Below are positions 7,151 to 14,890 of a DNA stretch of 15,861 nt, piece after piece (within the stretch, counting starts at the first letter, position 1; each line of letters starts with the position of its first letter). The notes under the pieces were generated by a model that saw only the letters and a program-made list of their open reading frames with translations, did no database searches and was not told where the DNA came from. Origin of the DNA: an uncultured Eubacteriales bacterium (GTDB taxonomy: Bacteria; Bacillota; Clostridia; Oscillospirales; Oscillospiraceae). The position numbers and the translations under genes were made by a program. The DNA lies in assembly GCA_900546615.1 (NCBI GenBank), contig URDJ01000050.1, positions 1 through 15,861 on the forward strand. The letters are read 5' to 3'.

Positions 7151-9070
7151 TTATGCCCCGAGACGGTCGAGCTGCCTGCCTATGGAGCTCAGTCTGGCTC
7201 TGCGGGCCTCAATGTTCTGCATGTCCGTGCGTATGTCGTTCAGCCGGGCGGAGACTTTTGCTGCCTGCGCCTGCTGTTCTGCCATGCGCCTGTCGACGGT
7301 CTTCCTGTAGGTAAGGACGTAGCGGTCTATCTCGGATATGAGCCGCTGCCGCATGGACGCCGCGTACCGGTCGGCGAGCCTCAGGCACTCGCTCTGTACG
7401 TCGGCGAAATAGCTGTTGAGCGGCGCCATGAGCTTGTCCTTCGCCTGCGCCCCGACCTGCCGGGCGTTTGGCGACAGCGCGGCTCCGAAGAAGAAGCCCG
7501 CCACCAGCCCCAGTATCGACCCGATAACCGGCATGATGGTCGTGCCGACGATGAGGCCGATGATTCCGAAGACGATGAAAAAGCCGTTTTCGCGTTTCAG
7601 CTTCTTACCGACATACTTGCGCGTGTCGCCGAACTTCTGCGCGCTGGGCCTTGCGGGCGCGGGCGGGTCCGGCAGGGGATCGTTGAAGGATACGCTCAGC
7701 ACGTCCAGCCCGCGGAACAGCTCGAGGCATTTTTGCTGGAAGGCTGCTATCTCCCGCACGCAGGCGCTGTTCATGCCGCTAAGGCCGTTTATCGTATCGT
7801 CATAGATGTGTGAGGCCTCGGCCATGCAGTCCTGTTCGATGCCGGACTTCACATAGTTTGCGAGGCCGTCGAGCGCCCTGCCTTCCTTAGAATAGCCGTC
7901 CAGCTTTTCCAGTATCTCGTTTTTGGCGTCCCTGCACTTGCTGCCGTAGAGGTTCCCGAGCCTCGTGCGCTCCTGCGCGATGGCGGAGTCAAGGCCGGAG
8001 CAGCGCTCGTACTTCTGCTGCTCGGCGAAGGAGACGAGGTCGAGCTGCTGCGAGCGCCGAAGCATGTCCAGCTCGCGCTCACAGCCGTCGGAAAGCTCCC
8101 TTATCCGTGCGCCCATGGCGTCGTACATCTTCTCAACCAGATCGAGCAGCTTGCGCGACTGCGCCAGCGCCTTGCATTTCAGCGCATGGCGGAGCAGGGA
8201 AACTTCGCCGGAATAGGACGCGGACAGCAGTTCCCTGTCGCCGACCGGGCGGCCGGCGGCGTCGTCCAGCACCTGCAGGGCGCAGTAGGGTATGACCAGC
8301 GGGGACTCAAGCTCGAACTCCTGACTGAGCCGGGCCTCCACATAGTTCTTCATCGCCTCGCGTTCCTTCGGCCTGACCGCGTCCATCTTGGTGAGCACGA
8401 AGACGCACTTGGACAGCACGGGGCCGAGGTTCTCGGACATGAACCTGCACAGCGTCTGCGGCAGGGGCTTTGTCGCGTCGATGAGCACGACCGAGAGGTC
8501 GGAGGACTCCTGCAGGAGCTTCGCCGTACTCTTTTCCTGCCATACTTCGAGGGAGTTGGTGCCCGGAGTGTCTATCAGCCGGAACTGCCCATCCAGCAGC
8601 GCGGATGGGAGACCCACGTTAACGCTCTCGAGCCGGCCGGCTTCGGCGCTCTCCAGCTCGGCGAGCTTTGCGGCGAGTTCAGTGAGCGTGTCGAACGCTC
8701 CAGTCCTCATGGGGCCCTGCCTGCGCCTGAAGCTGAGGCTGTAGCGCTTCGAGTCCTCTATCCACACCGGCACGGTGGTCGTGCCCTGCAGCGCGCCGGA
8801 CTGGAGCAGCTCCGAGCGCAGAAGGGCGTTTATGAACGAGCTTTTGCCCACGCTGAATTCGCCGATGACGCTGAGGTTGAGCTTGGGGTCCCGCTGCTTT
8901 TCACATATGAGCCGGAACTGCCTGAGCAGCTCGGGCTGGCTCTGTTCATCCCAGCCGTAGCGCATGAGCAGCTCGCCGGCGAATTCGATGTGTCCGTCCA
9001 GTTCCGTCAGCTCTCTGAGGTTGTCCCATGAGAACATCCCGGCCGCGGAGCCGCCTGTGCTGCCGTTCAT
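7151..9070 (-). CDS. Dynamin-family GTPase (third of three)
   Basis: 639-aa bacterial dynamin-like protein predicted to bind GTP and remodel membranes. GTPase motifs: P-loop GEFSVGKS (70-77), switch threonines at 97-99, DTPG (167-170) and TKMD (227-230). Long helical stalk segments follow (about 300-455), with a Pro-rich PDPPAPARP break near 467-475. A hydrophobic paddle-like segment (about 496-532, GFFIVFGIIGLIVG ... GLVAGFFFGAAL) fits membrane insertion. A coiled-coil-like tail spans about 570-639. The ATG overlaps the stop of the preceding dynamin gene by 4 bases (ATGA, 9067-9070), so the two are translationally coupled and probably made in fixed ratio. It may form a hetero-oligomer with the upstream dynamins, as paired bacterial dynamins do. 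Not a close duplicate: length, linkers and tail differ from both neighbours. Confidence 0.92.
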   Translation of the reverse strand: MNGSTGGSAAGMFSWDNLRELTELDGHIEFAGELLMRYGWDEQSQPELLRQFRLICEKQRDPKLNLSVIGEFSVGKSSFINALLRSELLQSGALQGTTTVPVWIEDSKRYSLSFRRRQGPMRTGAFDTLTELAAKLAELESAEAGRLESVNVGLPSALLDGQFRLIDTPGTNSLEVWQEKSTAKLLQESSDLSVVLIDATKPLPQTLCRFMSENLGPVLSKCVFVLTKMDAVRPKEREAMKNYVEARLSQEFELESPLVIPYCALQVLDDAAGRPVGDRELLSASYSGEVSLLRHALKCKALAQSRKLLDLVEKMYDAMGARIRELSDGCERELDMLRRSQQLDLVSFAEQQKYERCSGLDSAIAQERTRLGNLYGSKCRDAKNEILEKLDGYSKEGRALDGLANYVKSGIEQDCMAEASHIYDDTINGLSGMNSACVREIAAFQQKCLELFRGLDVLSVSFNDPLPDPPAPARPSAQKFGDTRKYVGKKLKRENGFFIVFGIIGLIVGTTIMPVIGSILGLVAGFFFGAALSPNARQVGAQAKDKLMAPLNSYFADVQSECLRLADRYAASMRQRLISEIDRYVLTYRKTVDRRMAEQQAQAAKVSARLNDIRTDMQNIEARRARLSSIGRQLDRLGA

Positions 9071-11073
9071 ACCAGCTCGAATATGAGGTCGTCGAGGCCG
9101 GCGCTGAGCTGCTTTATCTCAGCCTCGCAGTCGGAAAGCTCCTTCTCGCGTGCGGCGACCCTGTCCTTGCCATGCTGCAGGTCGGAAAGAATGGACTGTA
9201 TCTGGTCCTCGGTGGCCTGTATCTCGGCGTCGAGCGCGGCGACGAGCTGGTCGGCCGTCTCCTGGAACTTTCCGATGACAGTGTTCACCATCTCGTCGGA
9301 GGAGGGACCGGACATCGCGCTGACCTGTGCCGTCACGTTTTCGCAGATCTTGTCCTTGACGACCTTCATCTGATGGCTGCGGCCGGTAGCGAGCGAGGCG
9401 AGTATCGTGGCGCCAATGACGAGTATCAGGGTAAAGGGGTTAAACAGTCCGAGCAGGCCGAGGACAAAGTACGCGCCCAGCTCGAGGCCGATGGTGATGG
9501 CGAATTCCTTGGTGAAGCCGTAGTTGCCCGCAATGGCTCCGGCAACGCCGCCGAAGAAGAAGCCGCCTGCCATGGCCGCTATGCGCTGCAGGGGAGGGGT
9601 GTTGTTCCTGGCATATTCCTGCCCGGCCAGCTCGAAGGTCACGCGATCCAGCTCGGCATAGAACTTCTCAAGGTCGCTCTCGATGTCGAAGATAGTGGTC
9701 GCACGCTCCTCTATGACGGGCACGAGCGCATTCTTTTGCCAGTCCTGCTGGAACTCGGCGATTTTGGACGAGAGATGTTCGCCTATTTCGGTAATGACGG
9801 CGTTCACCTCAGCTTTTCTGGGGATGAGGCCGATCTTGCTTGCGGGGGTAAACTCCTCGAGCCAGACGGGTATGGAGTCTATGATGTCGAGGTAGCTGCG
9901 GGTGGCCATGCGCCTGAGCTCGGGCTTTGATTGCTCGATGCGGAGGGCCATGCGGCTGGCGAGCTGCTCGCGGCGTATCTTGAGGTCGTTGAGCGCGGGC
10001 TTCGCGGCCTCATAGCGGGCCTTGACATCGTCGATGGAGCTGCTGAGCAGGTTCCGCTGCATGGGTATTACCTTGTAAAGCGCCTCGTCGTTGAGGATGC
10101 GCTTCAGCTCACGGCAGGGCTGGGTCAGCTTGGCCTTGCCCTTTTCCTGAGTGAGGAAACGCGAAAGCTCGGCCTCGAACGGCCCCATGCCGGAGGCTTT
10201 GTACTTCTCCGTGTTCAGCTCCTTCTTTCCCTCGAGCGCCTGCAGGCTGGAGACGAAGTAGATGTCGTTGGTGGTGTACTCGTCGAGCTTCGCATGGGCG
10301 TAGTCGCGCATCATCGGGCGCTCCCTTTCGCTGATGCAGTCGAAGCGGTTGACGAGGATGAAGGGGTCGGTGAAGCCCTGACCGGCGAGGTCGTGCTCGA
10401 TGAACGACATCTCGTCGGCGCTGCACAGGGCGGTGGCGTTCAGGACGAGCACGATGGCGTCGGCCTTGGAGAGATAGTTCATCGTGACCTTCGTGCGCGT
10501 GGCATGCTCGTTGAGGCCCGGTGAGTCGATTATCTCAACGCCGTTCTTGAGCAGCTCAAGCGGCCAGAAAAGCTCTATCTTTTCATAGGGGCTTTCGAGC
10601 AGCATCTCCTTCGGGTCCTTGCCCATGGGGATGACGGCGTAGTCCTCGATCTCGTCGAAGGGTATCTCAATGGGCGGCAGGGGGCCGGAACCGCACTCGG
10701 CGAGGTGCTTTTTCACGCGCTCGGGCAGCTCGCTCGGCAGCTGTGCAGGGAGCGGGTCGCGGAAGTGGAGCACTGCGCGGCGCTCCTTGCCGTATTTTAC
10801 CTCGTTTATGACAGCCGTGGCGGGCAGGGAGTAGGCCGGGAGTATCTCCTCGCCGAGCAGGGAGTTTATAAAGGTGGACTTGCCGTTCTTGAAGGTGCCG
10901 ACTATGAGGACGCGGAACACGTCGTCGTGTACCTTCTCGCTGAGCGTCCTGAGCGTTGAGCCGAACTGGGTCATGCTGAGCTTGCCGCTCACGTCGGAGG
11001 CGTCGGCAAGTATTTTTGAGAGCCTCTCCTGCTTTTCCTGGAATGAAACGTACTGCTCATACTGGTTCGTCAT
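9067..11073 (-). CDS. Dynamin-family GTPase (second of three)
   Basis: 668-aa dynamin-like GTPase. Motifs: P-loop GTFKNGKS (59-66), switch Thr86 (LPATAV), DSPG (183-186), and a G4 motif read as NRFD (242-245) where the sister proteins have TKxD. Helical stalk segments are followed by a long two-part hydrophobic region (about 498-518 and 524-562) with Gly-rich GGFFFGGVAGAIAG, the longest of the three and enough to span the bilayer twice. The C-terminal 570-668 is a charged coiled coil. The frame is open upstream to 11295, but that stretch overlaps the previous gene and is Arg/Pro-rich noise. ATG 11073, preceded by GAGG, is preferred and leaves a 37-bp gap after the first dynamin. Its last codons overlap the start of the third dynamin. 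Confidence 0.92.
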   Translation of the reverse strand: MTNQYEQYVSFQEKQERLSKILADASDVSGKLSMTQFGSTLRTLSEKVHDDVFRVLIVGTFKNGKSTFINSLLGEEILPAYSLPATAVINEVKYGKERRAVLHFRDPLPAQLPSELPERVKKHLAECGSGPLPPIEIPFDEIEDYAVIPMGKDPKEMLLESPYEKIELFWPLELLKNGVEIIDSPGLNEHATRTKVTMNYLSKADAIVLVLNATALCSADEMSFIEHDLAGQGFTDPFILVNRFDCISERERPMMRDYAHAKLDEYTTNDIYFVSSLQALEGKKELNTEKYKASGMGPFEAELSRFLTQEKGKAKLTQPCRELKRILNDEALYKVIPMQRNLLSSSIDDVKARYEAAKPALNDLKIRREQLASRMALRIEQSKPELRRMATRSYLDIIDSIPVWLEEFTPASKIGLIPRKAEVNAVITEIGEHLSSKIAEFQQDWQKNALVPVIEERATTIFDIESDLEKFYAELDRVTFELAGQEYARNNTPPLQRIAAMAGGFFFGGVAGAIAGNYGFTKEFAITIGLELGAYFVLGLLGLFNPFTLILVIGATILASLATGRSHQMKVVKDKICENVTAQVSAMSGPSSDEMVNTVIGKFQETADQLVAALDAEIQATEDQIQSILSDLQHGKDRVAAREKELSDCEAEIKQLSAGLDDLIFELV

Positions 11074-11110
11074 TTTCCCATCCCTCATCTTTCTGATCGT
11101 GCGGCTGAGT

Positions 11111-12988
11111 TCAGCCCTTGAGTATATTGATAAGCTCTGCGATCTTCGCGGCATCGGCCTCGAGCCTTTCCGCGTCGCCGGAGCCGGACGCAGCGCAGGA
11201 TATGGCCTTGCGCTGGGCCTCGGTCCACGCGGAGCCGGTCTTGCGCGCTTCGGTGATGATGTCGTCGTATATTGCCTGAATGCGCTTTTCGCCATGGCCG
11301 AGGGCGTCCGATACCGCCGCAGGTACGGCCGAGGCGACGGCCTGCCTGACGGCGTTGCGCTGGTCCTCTATCCTGCCTCTGAATATCTTCTCGGAGATGA
11401 GCGTCGCGCCGGTGCCGAAGCCCATCGTGGACACCAGGCTCAGGATGCCCAGCCCGGAGGTGCTGAGCGCTATCGCGCCCGCGATGCTCAGGGCGGTGGT
11501 GCCGAGCCTTGCGATGTTGCGCTGCTTTTCGATGTCGGAAAACTGCGGCCCGGAGCCTGTTTTCGGGTCGGATATGTCGCTCCTGCTGGTCACGGGGCGG
11601 GAGACGACCTGCACATGCGCCTTGAAGTTTTTATCGAGTGCGGAGTTGAACCATGCGGCGTCGGCCGCTATCCTGCGCGAGATGCTGTTCTCGATGCCGA
11701 CGGACATGTTGGTCAGCTCGACCTTGAGCCGGTAGGGGAAGTCCTCCTTCCACCACTTTTCAGGCTTTGCGCAGTGCGAGGCCTCGTATTGCAGACGGCT
11801 CACAATGCTCTCCGAGTACTCCTGCTCCTTCTTGTGCAGCTCCTCGCAGCACTGGCCGCAGCGGCCGAGCAGCTTGAGCCGGAGGTCTTCCCATACCAGC
11901 TCGGCCCGCTTCAGCTTCATGGCCTTCTCGGAGAGCAGCTCGCGGCGCTTTTCCTCGTCTGCGCGGAGCAGCCCGGACTGTTCGGCCATGGCCGACCTCG
12001 CGGCCTCGGCCAGCTCGCAGGCACGGCTCGAGAGCCAGCGCGCGGTCAGCGCGGTGCGCTTCGGGTCGGATATCCAGCCGAGTATCTGCGCCTTCACGCT
12101 GTCCATACCGACGCCGACGCCCGGTACCGCCTCCGGCAGCTCCACATCGTATGGGACAAACACCGGTATCCCGGCATTCCACAGCATGAGCTTGTTCTTT
12201 ATGTAATTGAGCACCGCGGAGCGCTCCTCGAAGGGCACCAGGTCGAGCTTCGTGACGATGAGCATCATGAAGGGTATCTTTCTCCTGAGCAGGCGCTCCT
12301 CGATAAAGGCGCGCTCGCTCTCGCTGAGGGCGGAGGTTGCGGTGACGGTGATTATCGCGCCGTCGCTCCTGAGCAGCGCGTCGCCAATGACCTGTGTGCG
12401 CCCGCTCTCGAGGTCGCCCGCGCCCGGTGTGTCGATGATCTCCAGGCTGTTTTCGCCGAGCCAGGGCACGTCCACTCCGAGCAGGACGGTGTTCTCGGCC
12501 GCGTCTCCGCTGTTGTCGGCGGTCAGGCCGTCCCAGGCCTCCTGCGAGCACTCACGTATCTCGGAGCGTTTGCCGTTTTTGTCGTAAACTATCAGCATCT
12601 CGGAGGGATTGTAGCGTATCCGGGTTATCAGGGAGGTCGTGGGGATGTTGCCGACGGGCAGATACTCGCGCCCGAGCAGGGCATTTATGAAGCTGCTCTT
12701 GCCGCGGCTGAACTCGCCGACGACCGAGACCGCGAAACGCTCCCTGAGCACATCCTGACAGACCTGCTGTATGCCCTTTGCCGCGTTCTCCTGACCGGCA
12801 GCCTCAAGCGTCCGGGCCAGCTCTCTGATAGCGGCGGTGAGCCTCGGCGGTATCCTCGCGCCGGGGGCCGGGGCTTTGGCGGCCTGCGCTTGTGCCGCCC
12901 CGCCGTGCTGTGCGGGAGCGGGCGCTGCGGCAGGAGCGGCGGGCTTTTTGAAGAAATCGGGATCTATGACCTTTTGTGCCACGCTCAT
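11111..12988 (-). CDS. Dynamin-family GTPase with Pro/Ala-rich N-terminus (first of three)
   Basis: 625-aa dynamin-like GTPase. An unusual low-complexity Pro/Ala/Gln tail (about 15-47) precedes the GTPase domain: P-loop GEFSRGKS (91-98), switch NIPTTS with Thr117/Thr118, DTPG (186-189), TKLD (246-249). A helical region (about 315-400) contains a CGQCCEE cysteine cluster (377-383). A Gly/Ala/Leu-rich hydrophobic segment (about 494-532) is the likely membrane-insertion element, weaker than in its two neighbours. The ATG overlaps the stop of the preceding 180-aa gene (ATGA, 12985-12988), indicating coupling. The family is firm. Whether it acts alone or as one subunit of a three-protein complex is unknown. 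Confidence 0.92.
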   Translation of the reverse strand: MSVAQKVIDPDFFKKPAAPAAAPAPAQHGGAAQAQAAKAPAPGARIPPRLTAAIRELARTLEAAGQENAAKGIQQVCQDVLRERFAVSVVGEFSRGKSSFINALLGREYLPVGNIPTTSLITRIRYNPSEMLIVYDKNGKRSEIRECSQEAWDGLTADNSGDAAENTVLLGVDVPWLGENSLEIIDTPGAGDLESGRTQVIGDALLRSDGAIITVTATSALSESERAFIEERLLRRKIPFMMLIVTKLDLVPFEERSAVLNYIKNKLMLWNAGIPVFVPYDVELPEAVPGVGVGMDSVKAQILGWISDPKRTALTARWLSSRACELAEAARSAMAEQSGLLRADEEKRRELLSEKAMKLKRAELVWEDLRLKLLGRCGQCCEELHKKEQEYSESIVSRLQYEASHCAKPEKWWKEDFPYRLKVELTNMSVGIENSISRRIAADAAWFNSALDKNFKAHVQVVSRPVTSRSDISDPKTGSGPQFSDIEKQRNIARLGTTALSIAGAIALSTSGLGILSLVSTMGFGTGATLISEKIFRGRIEDQRNAVRQAVASAVPAAVSDALGHGEKRIQAIYDDIITEARKTGSAWTEAQRKAISCAASGSGDAERLEADAAKIAELINILKG

Positions 12989-13527
12989 TCACCTCGCCTT
13001 AAAAATTTGCGGCAGAAATCGGCGTCCAGCGCCCTGTAAATCGGCAGCAGAGACGGCTCTAAGAGCAGGCTGAAAAGCTCGCTCATGCGCTGCTCGTCCT
13101 CCTGTGAAAAGGGCGAGCCGCCCAGCAGCGCGTCCGCGAGCCTGCCGTAAAGGCCGAGCAGCTCGCTTCGCAGGGCGTCGTAGCCCTTTTTGTCAAGGTG
13201 CTGTATGGCCGGATGCCTGAACAGGCCCACGGGCTTTTCAAAGTTCACCTCGGCAAAGCGCGGGTCGAGGCTCAGGTCGCGAAACTCCACCGGCCTGCCC
13301 TCAGGCAGCAGCAGGGTTATGATGAAGCGGGCCGGATATACCAAAGTCCTGTCCCTCTCGCCGGTCATCTTATACTTGAGGTAAGGGAAGCTGATGCACA
13401 GGCAGCCGTTGCGCACGCTCATCAGCGGCAGCCCGGGGGCATAGCCCATCGGCATCTGGCAGCCTGTGACGAACGGGCCGGACTTAAGCTCCTTCAGCAG
13501 AGCATTTACTGACAGCTTGTCGCTCAT
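12985..13527 (-). CDS. Conserved-looking hypothetical protein between peptidase and dynamin genes
   Basis: I do not recognise this 180-aa protein. A perfect AGGAGG lies 9 bases before the ATG, and the stop codon overlaps the start of the first dynamin gene, so it is a real, translated member of the operon. Residues about 20-110 look like a mixed alpha/beta domain (NGCLCISFPYLKYKM, TLVYPARFIITLLLPEG, VEFRDLSLD). Residues about 112-180 are helical (LRSELLGLYGRLADALL, EDEQRMSELFSLLL). There is no signal peptide, no transmembrane segment and no obvious catalytic motif. Position suggests a cytoplasmic adaptor or regulator of the dynamins or a partner of the peptidase-like protein; both are guesses. 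Confidence 0.8.
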   Translation of the reverse strand: MSDKLSVNALLKELKSGPFVTGCQMPMGYAPGLPLMSVRNGCLCISFPYLKYKMTGERDRTLVYPARFIITLLLPEGRPVEFRDLSLDPRFAEVNFEKPVGLFRHPAIQHLDKKGYDALRSELLGLYGRLADALLGGSPFSQEDEQRMSELFSLLLEPSLLPIYRALDADFCRKFLRRGE

Positions 13528-13546
13528 ATATACTTACCTCCTGTTC

Positions 13547-14779
13547 TCACATGCAGCTTATCATGTGGCAGTTGCCGTCTTCCCAGGCGTCCACAAAGAC
13601 GTCGAGAGGCACCATCTCCCCGCAGCCATTGTCCGTGCCGGAGTCATTGAGGATGACCATAGGCTCATCCGGGTCGCTGTAGTCTATGCCGATGACCTCG
13701 ACGGCGTGGTTCGTGGCCTCGCCGGGGGTGAAAATGCTGTCGTCGTCGGCAAACCAGATCTCGTCCGCATCGACCGAGACGATGACCTTGCCGCCGTTCT
13801 CGAGACACTCGCGGATATCGTCGATGCTGTTGTTGAAGCTGACCTCGTTCTCGACGCCGTAGTAGTCGAGCACCTTGTTCATGTTGAGGGTCGTGCCGCC
13901 GCTCTCCTCGGTGAACCAGCCGTTGGCCTCGGCGAGGTCAGCGAGCTGCTCGATGTCCAGCTCCTGCCCGGTAAGCTCCTCGATGACAAACTTCTGGGCA
14001 TAGAGGGTGCAGCGGCCTGTCGAACCCTGATACTCCCAGTGCTCCATGGATGCGCCGGGATCGCCCACCACGTCGGCGGGGTCGGCTGTTGCGGGGTCGA
14101 AGTTCTCAAGCTCCTCGTACCTCATGGTCTCGGCCTCCGGCTCAAGCTCGAAGGCGCCGAGGCTGACCAGCCCGCCGGTCGCCGGGTCATAGGCGGAGAC
14201 GTCCAGAATATCGAATACCCCGTCTCCGTCGGGATCTACCTGGACGACGTAGGTGTCCGGCACGGCGTCGCCGTCGGTGTCGATAAGCTGTTCCTGCATC
14301 GTGATGTCGGCCACGCCGTCTCCGTCGGTGTCTGCGTGGGTCGTCACGGTGTCAATGACCATGTCCCCGTCGCTGTCGTAGGAGTTTGTGAACAGGTCGA
14401 AGCTCCCGTTGCCGTCGGTGTCCCAGTAGGACTTGACGCTGTCGAGTATGCCGTCCTGGTCATAGTCGTGCATCTCGGAGAAATAGTCCGTGACGCCGTC
14501 GCCGTTCGCGTCCAGCTCCGAGAAAAAGGTGTCAAAGATGCCGTTGGTGTCCGTGTCCGCGGCGAGGGTCTCATAGAAGCTGTCTCCGTCGTTGTCGAAA
14601 TAGGCCATGTCGGGACTGCCGTCTCCGGTGCTGTCGACTAGCACGGCGTCGAAGTGACCGTCGCCGTCAAAGTCCGCGCCGAGGCCGTCAGCCATCCCGT
14701 CGCCGTCGAGGTCTACGTTCAGGGCGTCGGGCGCCCCGTCGCCGTCGAGGTCAAAGCTGAGATGATTGGTGTCGAACAT
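13547..14779 (-). CDS. Calcium-type DxDGDGxxD repeat protein fused to C39/papain-like cysteine peptidase domain
   Basis: 410-aa, very acidic protein. Residues 9-190 hold 13 copies of a D-x-D-G-D-G-x-x-D motif of the thrombospondin type 3 / EF-loop kind, predicted to bind calcium. An acidic linker follows (about 205-245). Residues about 246-410 form a C39-like cysteine peptidase domain with QGSTGRC (Gln251, Cys257), NHAVEVIGID (His358) and ILNDS (Asn378/Asp379) as the likely oxyanion, nucleophile, base and orienting residues. The C-terminus has extra cysteines (386, 404, 409). There is no signal peptide and no transmembrane segment, which is odd for a calcium-repeat protein. AAGGAG stands 8 bases before the ATG. 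It is first in the dynamin operon, 19 bp before the next gene. Whether it cleaves a partner, or is an inactive binding domain, is open. Confidence 0.85.
   Translation of the reverse strand: MFDTNHLSFDLDGDGAPDALNVDLDGDGMADGLGADFDGDGHFDAVLVDSTGDGSPDMAYFDNDGDSFYETLAADTDTNGIFDTFFSELDANGDGVTDYFSEMHDYDQDGILDSVKSYWDTDGNGSFDLFTNSYDSDGDMVIDTVTTHADTDGDGVADITMQEQLIDTDGDAVPDTYVVQVDPDGDGVFDILDVSAYDPATGGLVSLGAFELEPEAETMRYEELENFDPATADPADVVGDPGASMEHWEYQGSTGRCTLYAQKFVIEELTGQELDIEQLADLAEANGWFTEESGGTTLNMNKVLDYYGVENEVSFNNSIDDIRECLENGGKVIVSVDADEIWFADDDSIFTPGEATNHAVEVIGIDYSDPDEPMVILNDSGTDNGCGEMVPLDVFVDAWEDGNCHMISCM
14165..14755 (-). repeat. Coding tandem repeat: 13 degenerate Asp-rich calcium-type motifs
   Basis: The motif-leading aspartates fall at residues 10, 23, 36, 49, 62, 75, 90, 105, 120, 135, 150, 167 and 182. 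The period is therefore exactly 13 residues (39 bp) for the first six copies, then 15 residues (45 bp) with a single 17-residue step. Individual copies have drifted; some lack one ligand (for example STGDGSPD and NDGDSFYE). Confidence 0.85.
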
Positions 14780-14823
14780 ATTAACCGCTCCTTTTTCTTC
14801 GGGTATCGTCTTTGCCTGCGGCC

Positions 14824-14853
14824 ATGATAGGCCGCCGACGGGCCGGGTGGCAA
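14824..14853 (-). promoter_or_regulatory. Putative promoter of the peptidase-dynamin operon
   Basis: Read on the minus strand: TTGCCA (14853-14848), 18-bp spacer, TATCAT (14829-14824), predicted start near 14817 and a leader of about 38 bases before ATG 14779. The spacer is one base longer than ideal, which fits an activator-dependent promoter. The shared 30-bp motif ends 8 bp upstream of the -35. Confidence 0.45.
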
Positions 14854-14860
14854 GCTGGAC

Positions 14861-14890
14861 GTAAAACTTGACACATCAAATGTCATTTTC
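14861..14890. promoter_or_regulatory. Shared 30-bp regulatory motif, copy A (upstream of the operon promoter)
   Basis: On the minus strand it begins GAAAATGACATTTG, has TCAA in the middle and ends TTAC; 22 of 30 positions match copy B at 15692-15721. It contains the dyad TGACA-N7-TGTCA (14869-14885), which includes the stop codon of the lytTR gene. Candidate binding site for that regulator; the match to the usual LytTR direct-repeat consensus is poor, so the bound protein is uncertain. Confidence 0.45.

Noticed and set aside
11074..11295. Upstream extension of the second dynamin's reading frame
   Set aside because: It overlaps the end of the first dynamin gene and encodes Arg/Pro/Ser-rich noise. 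The ATG at 11073 begins the conserved-looking helical N-terminus.
10874..13039. A 721-codon plus-strand open frame opposite two dynamin genes
   Set aside because: It is antisense to well-supported GTPase genes and has low-complexity Leu/Arg/Gly composition, no motif and no credible ribosome site.
13466..14641. A 391-codon plus-strand open frame opposite the calcium-repeat gene
   Set aside because: Its Val/Asp/Gly repeats are simply the reverse reading of the DxDGDG repeats on the other strand.
14165..14755. Regular short repeats that might suggest a CRISPR array or a non-coding satellite
   Set aside because: Repeats are degenerate at DNA level, keep reading frame and encode calcium-type motifs. 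No conserved repeat with unique spacers is seen.
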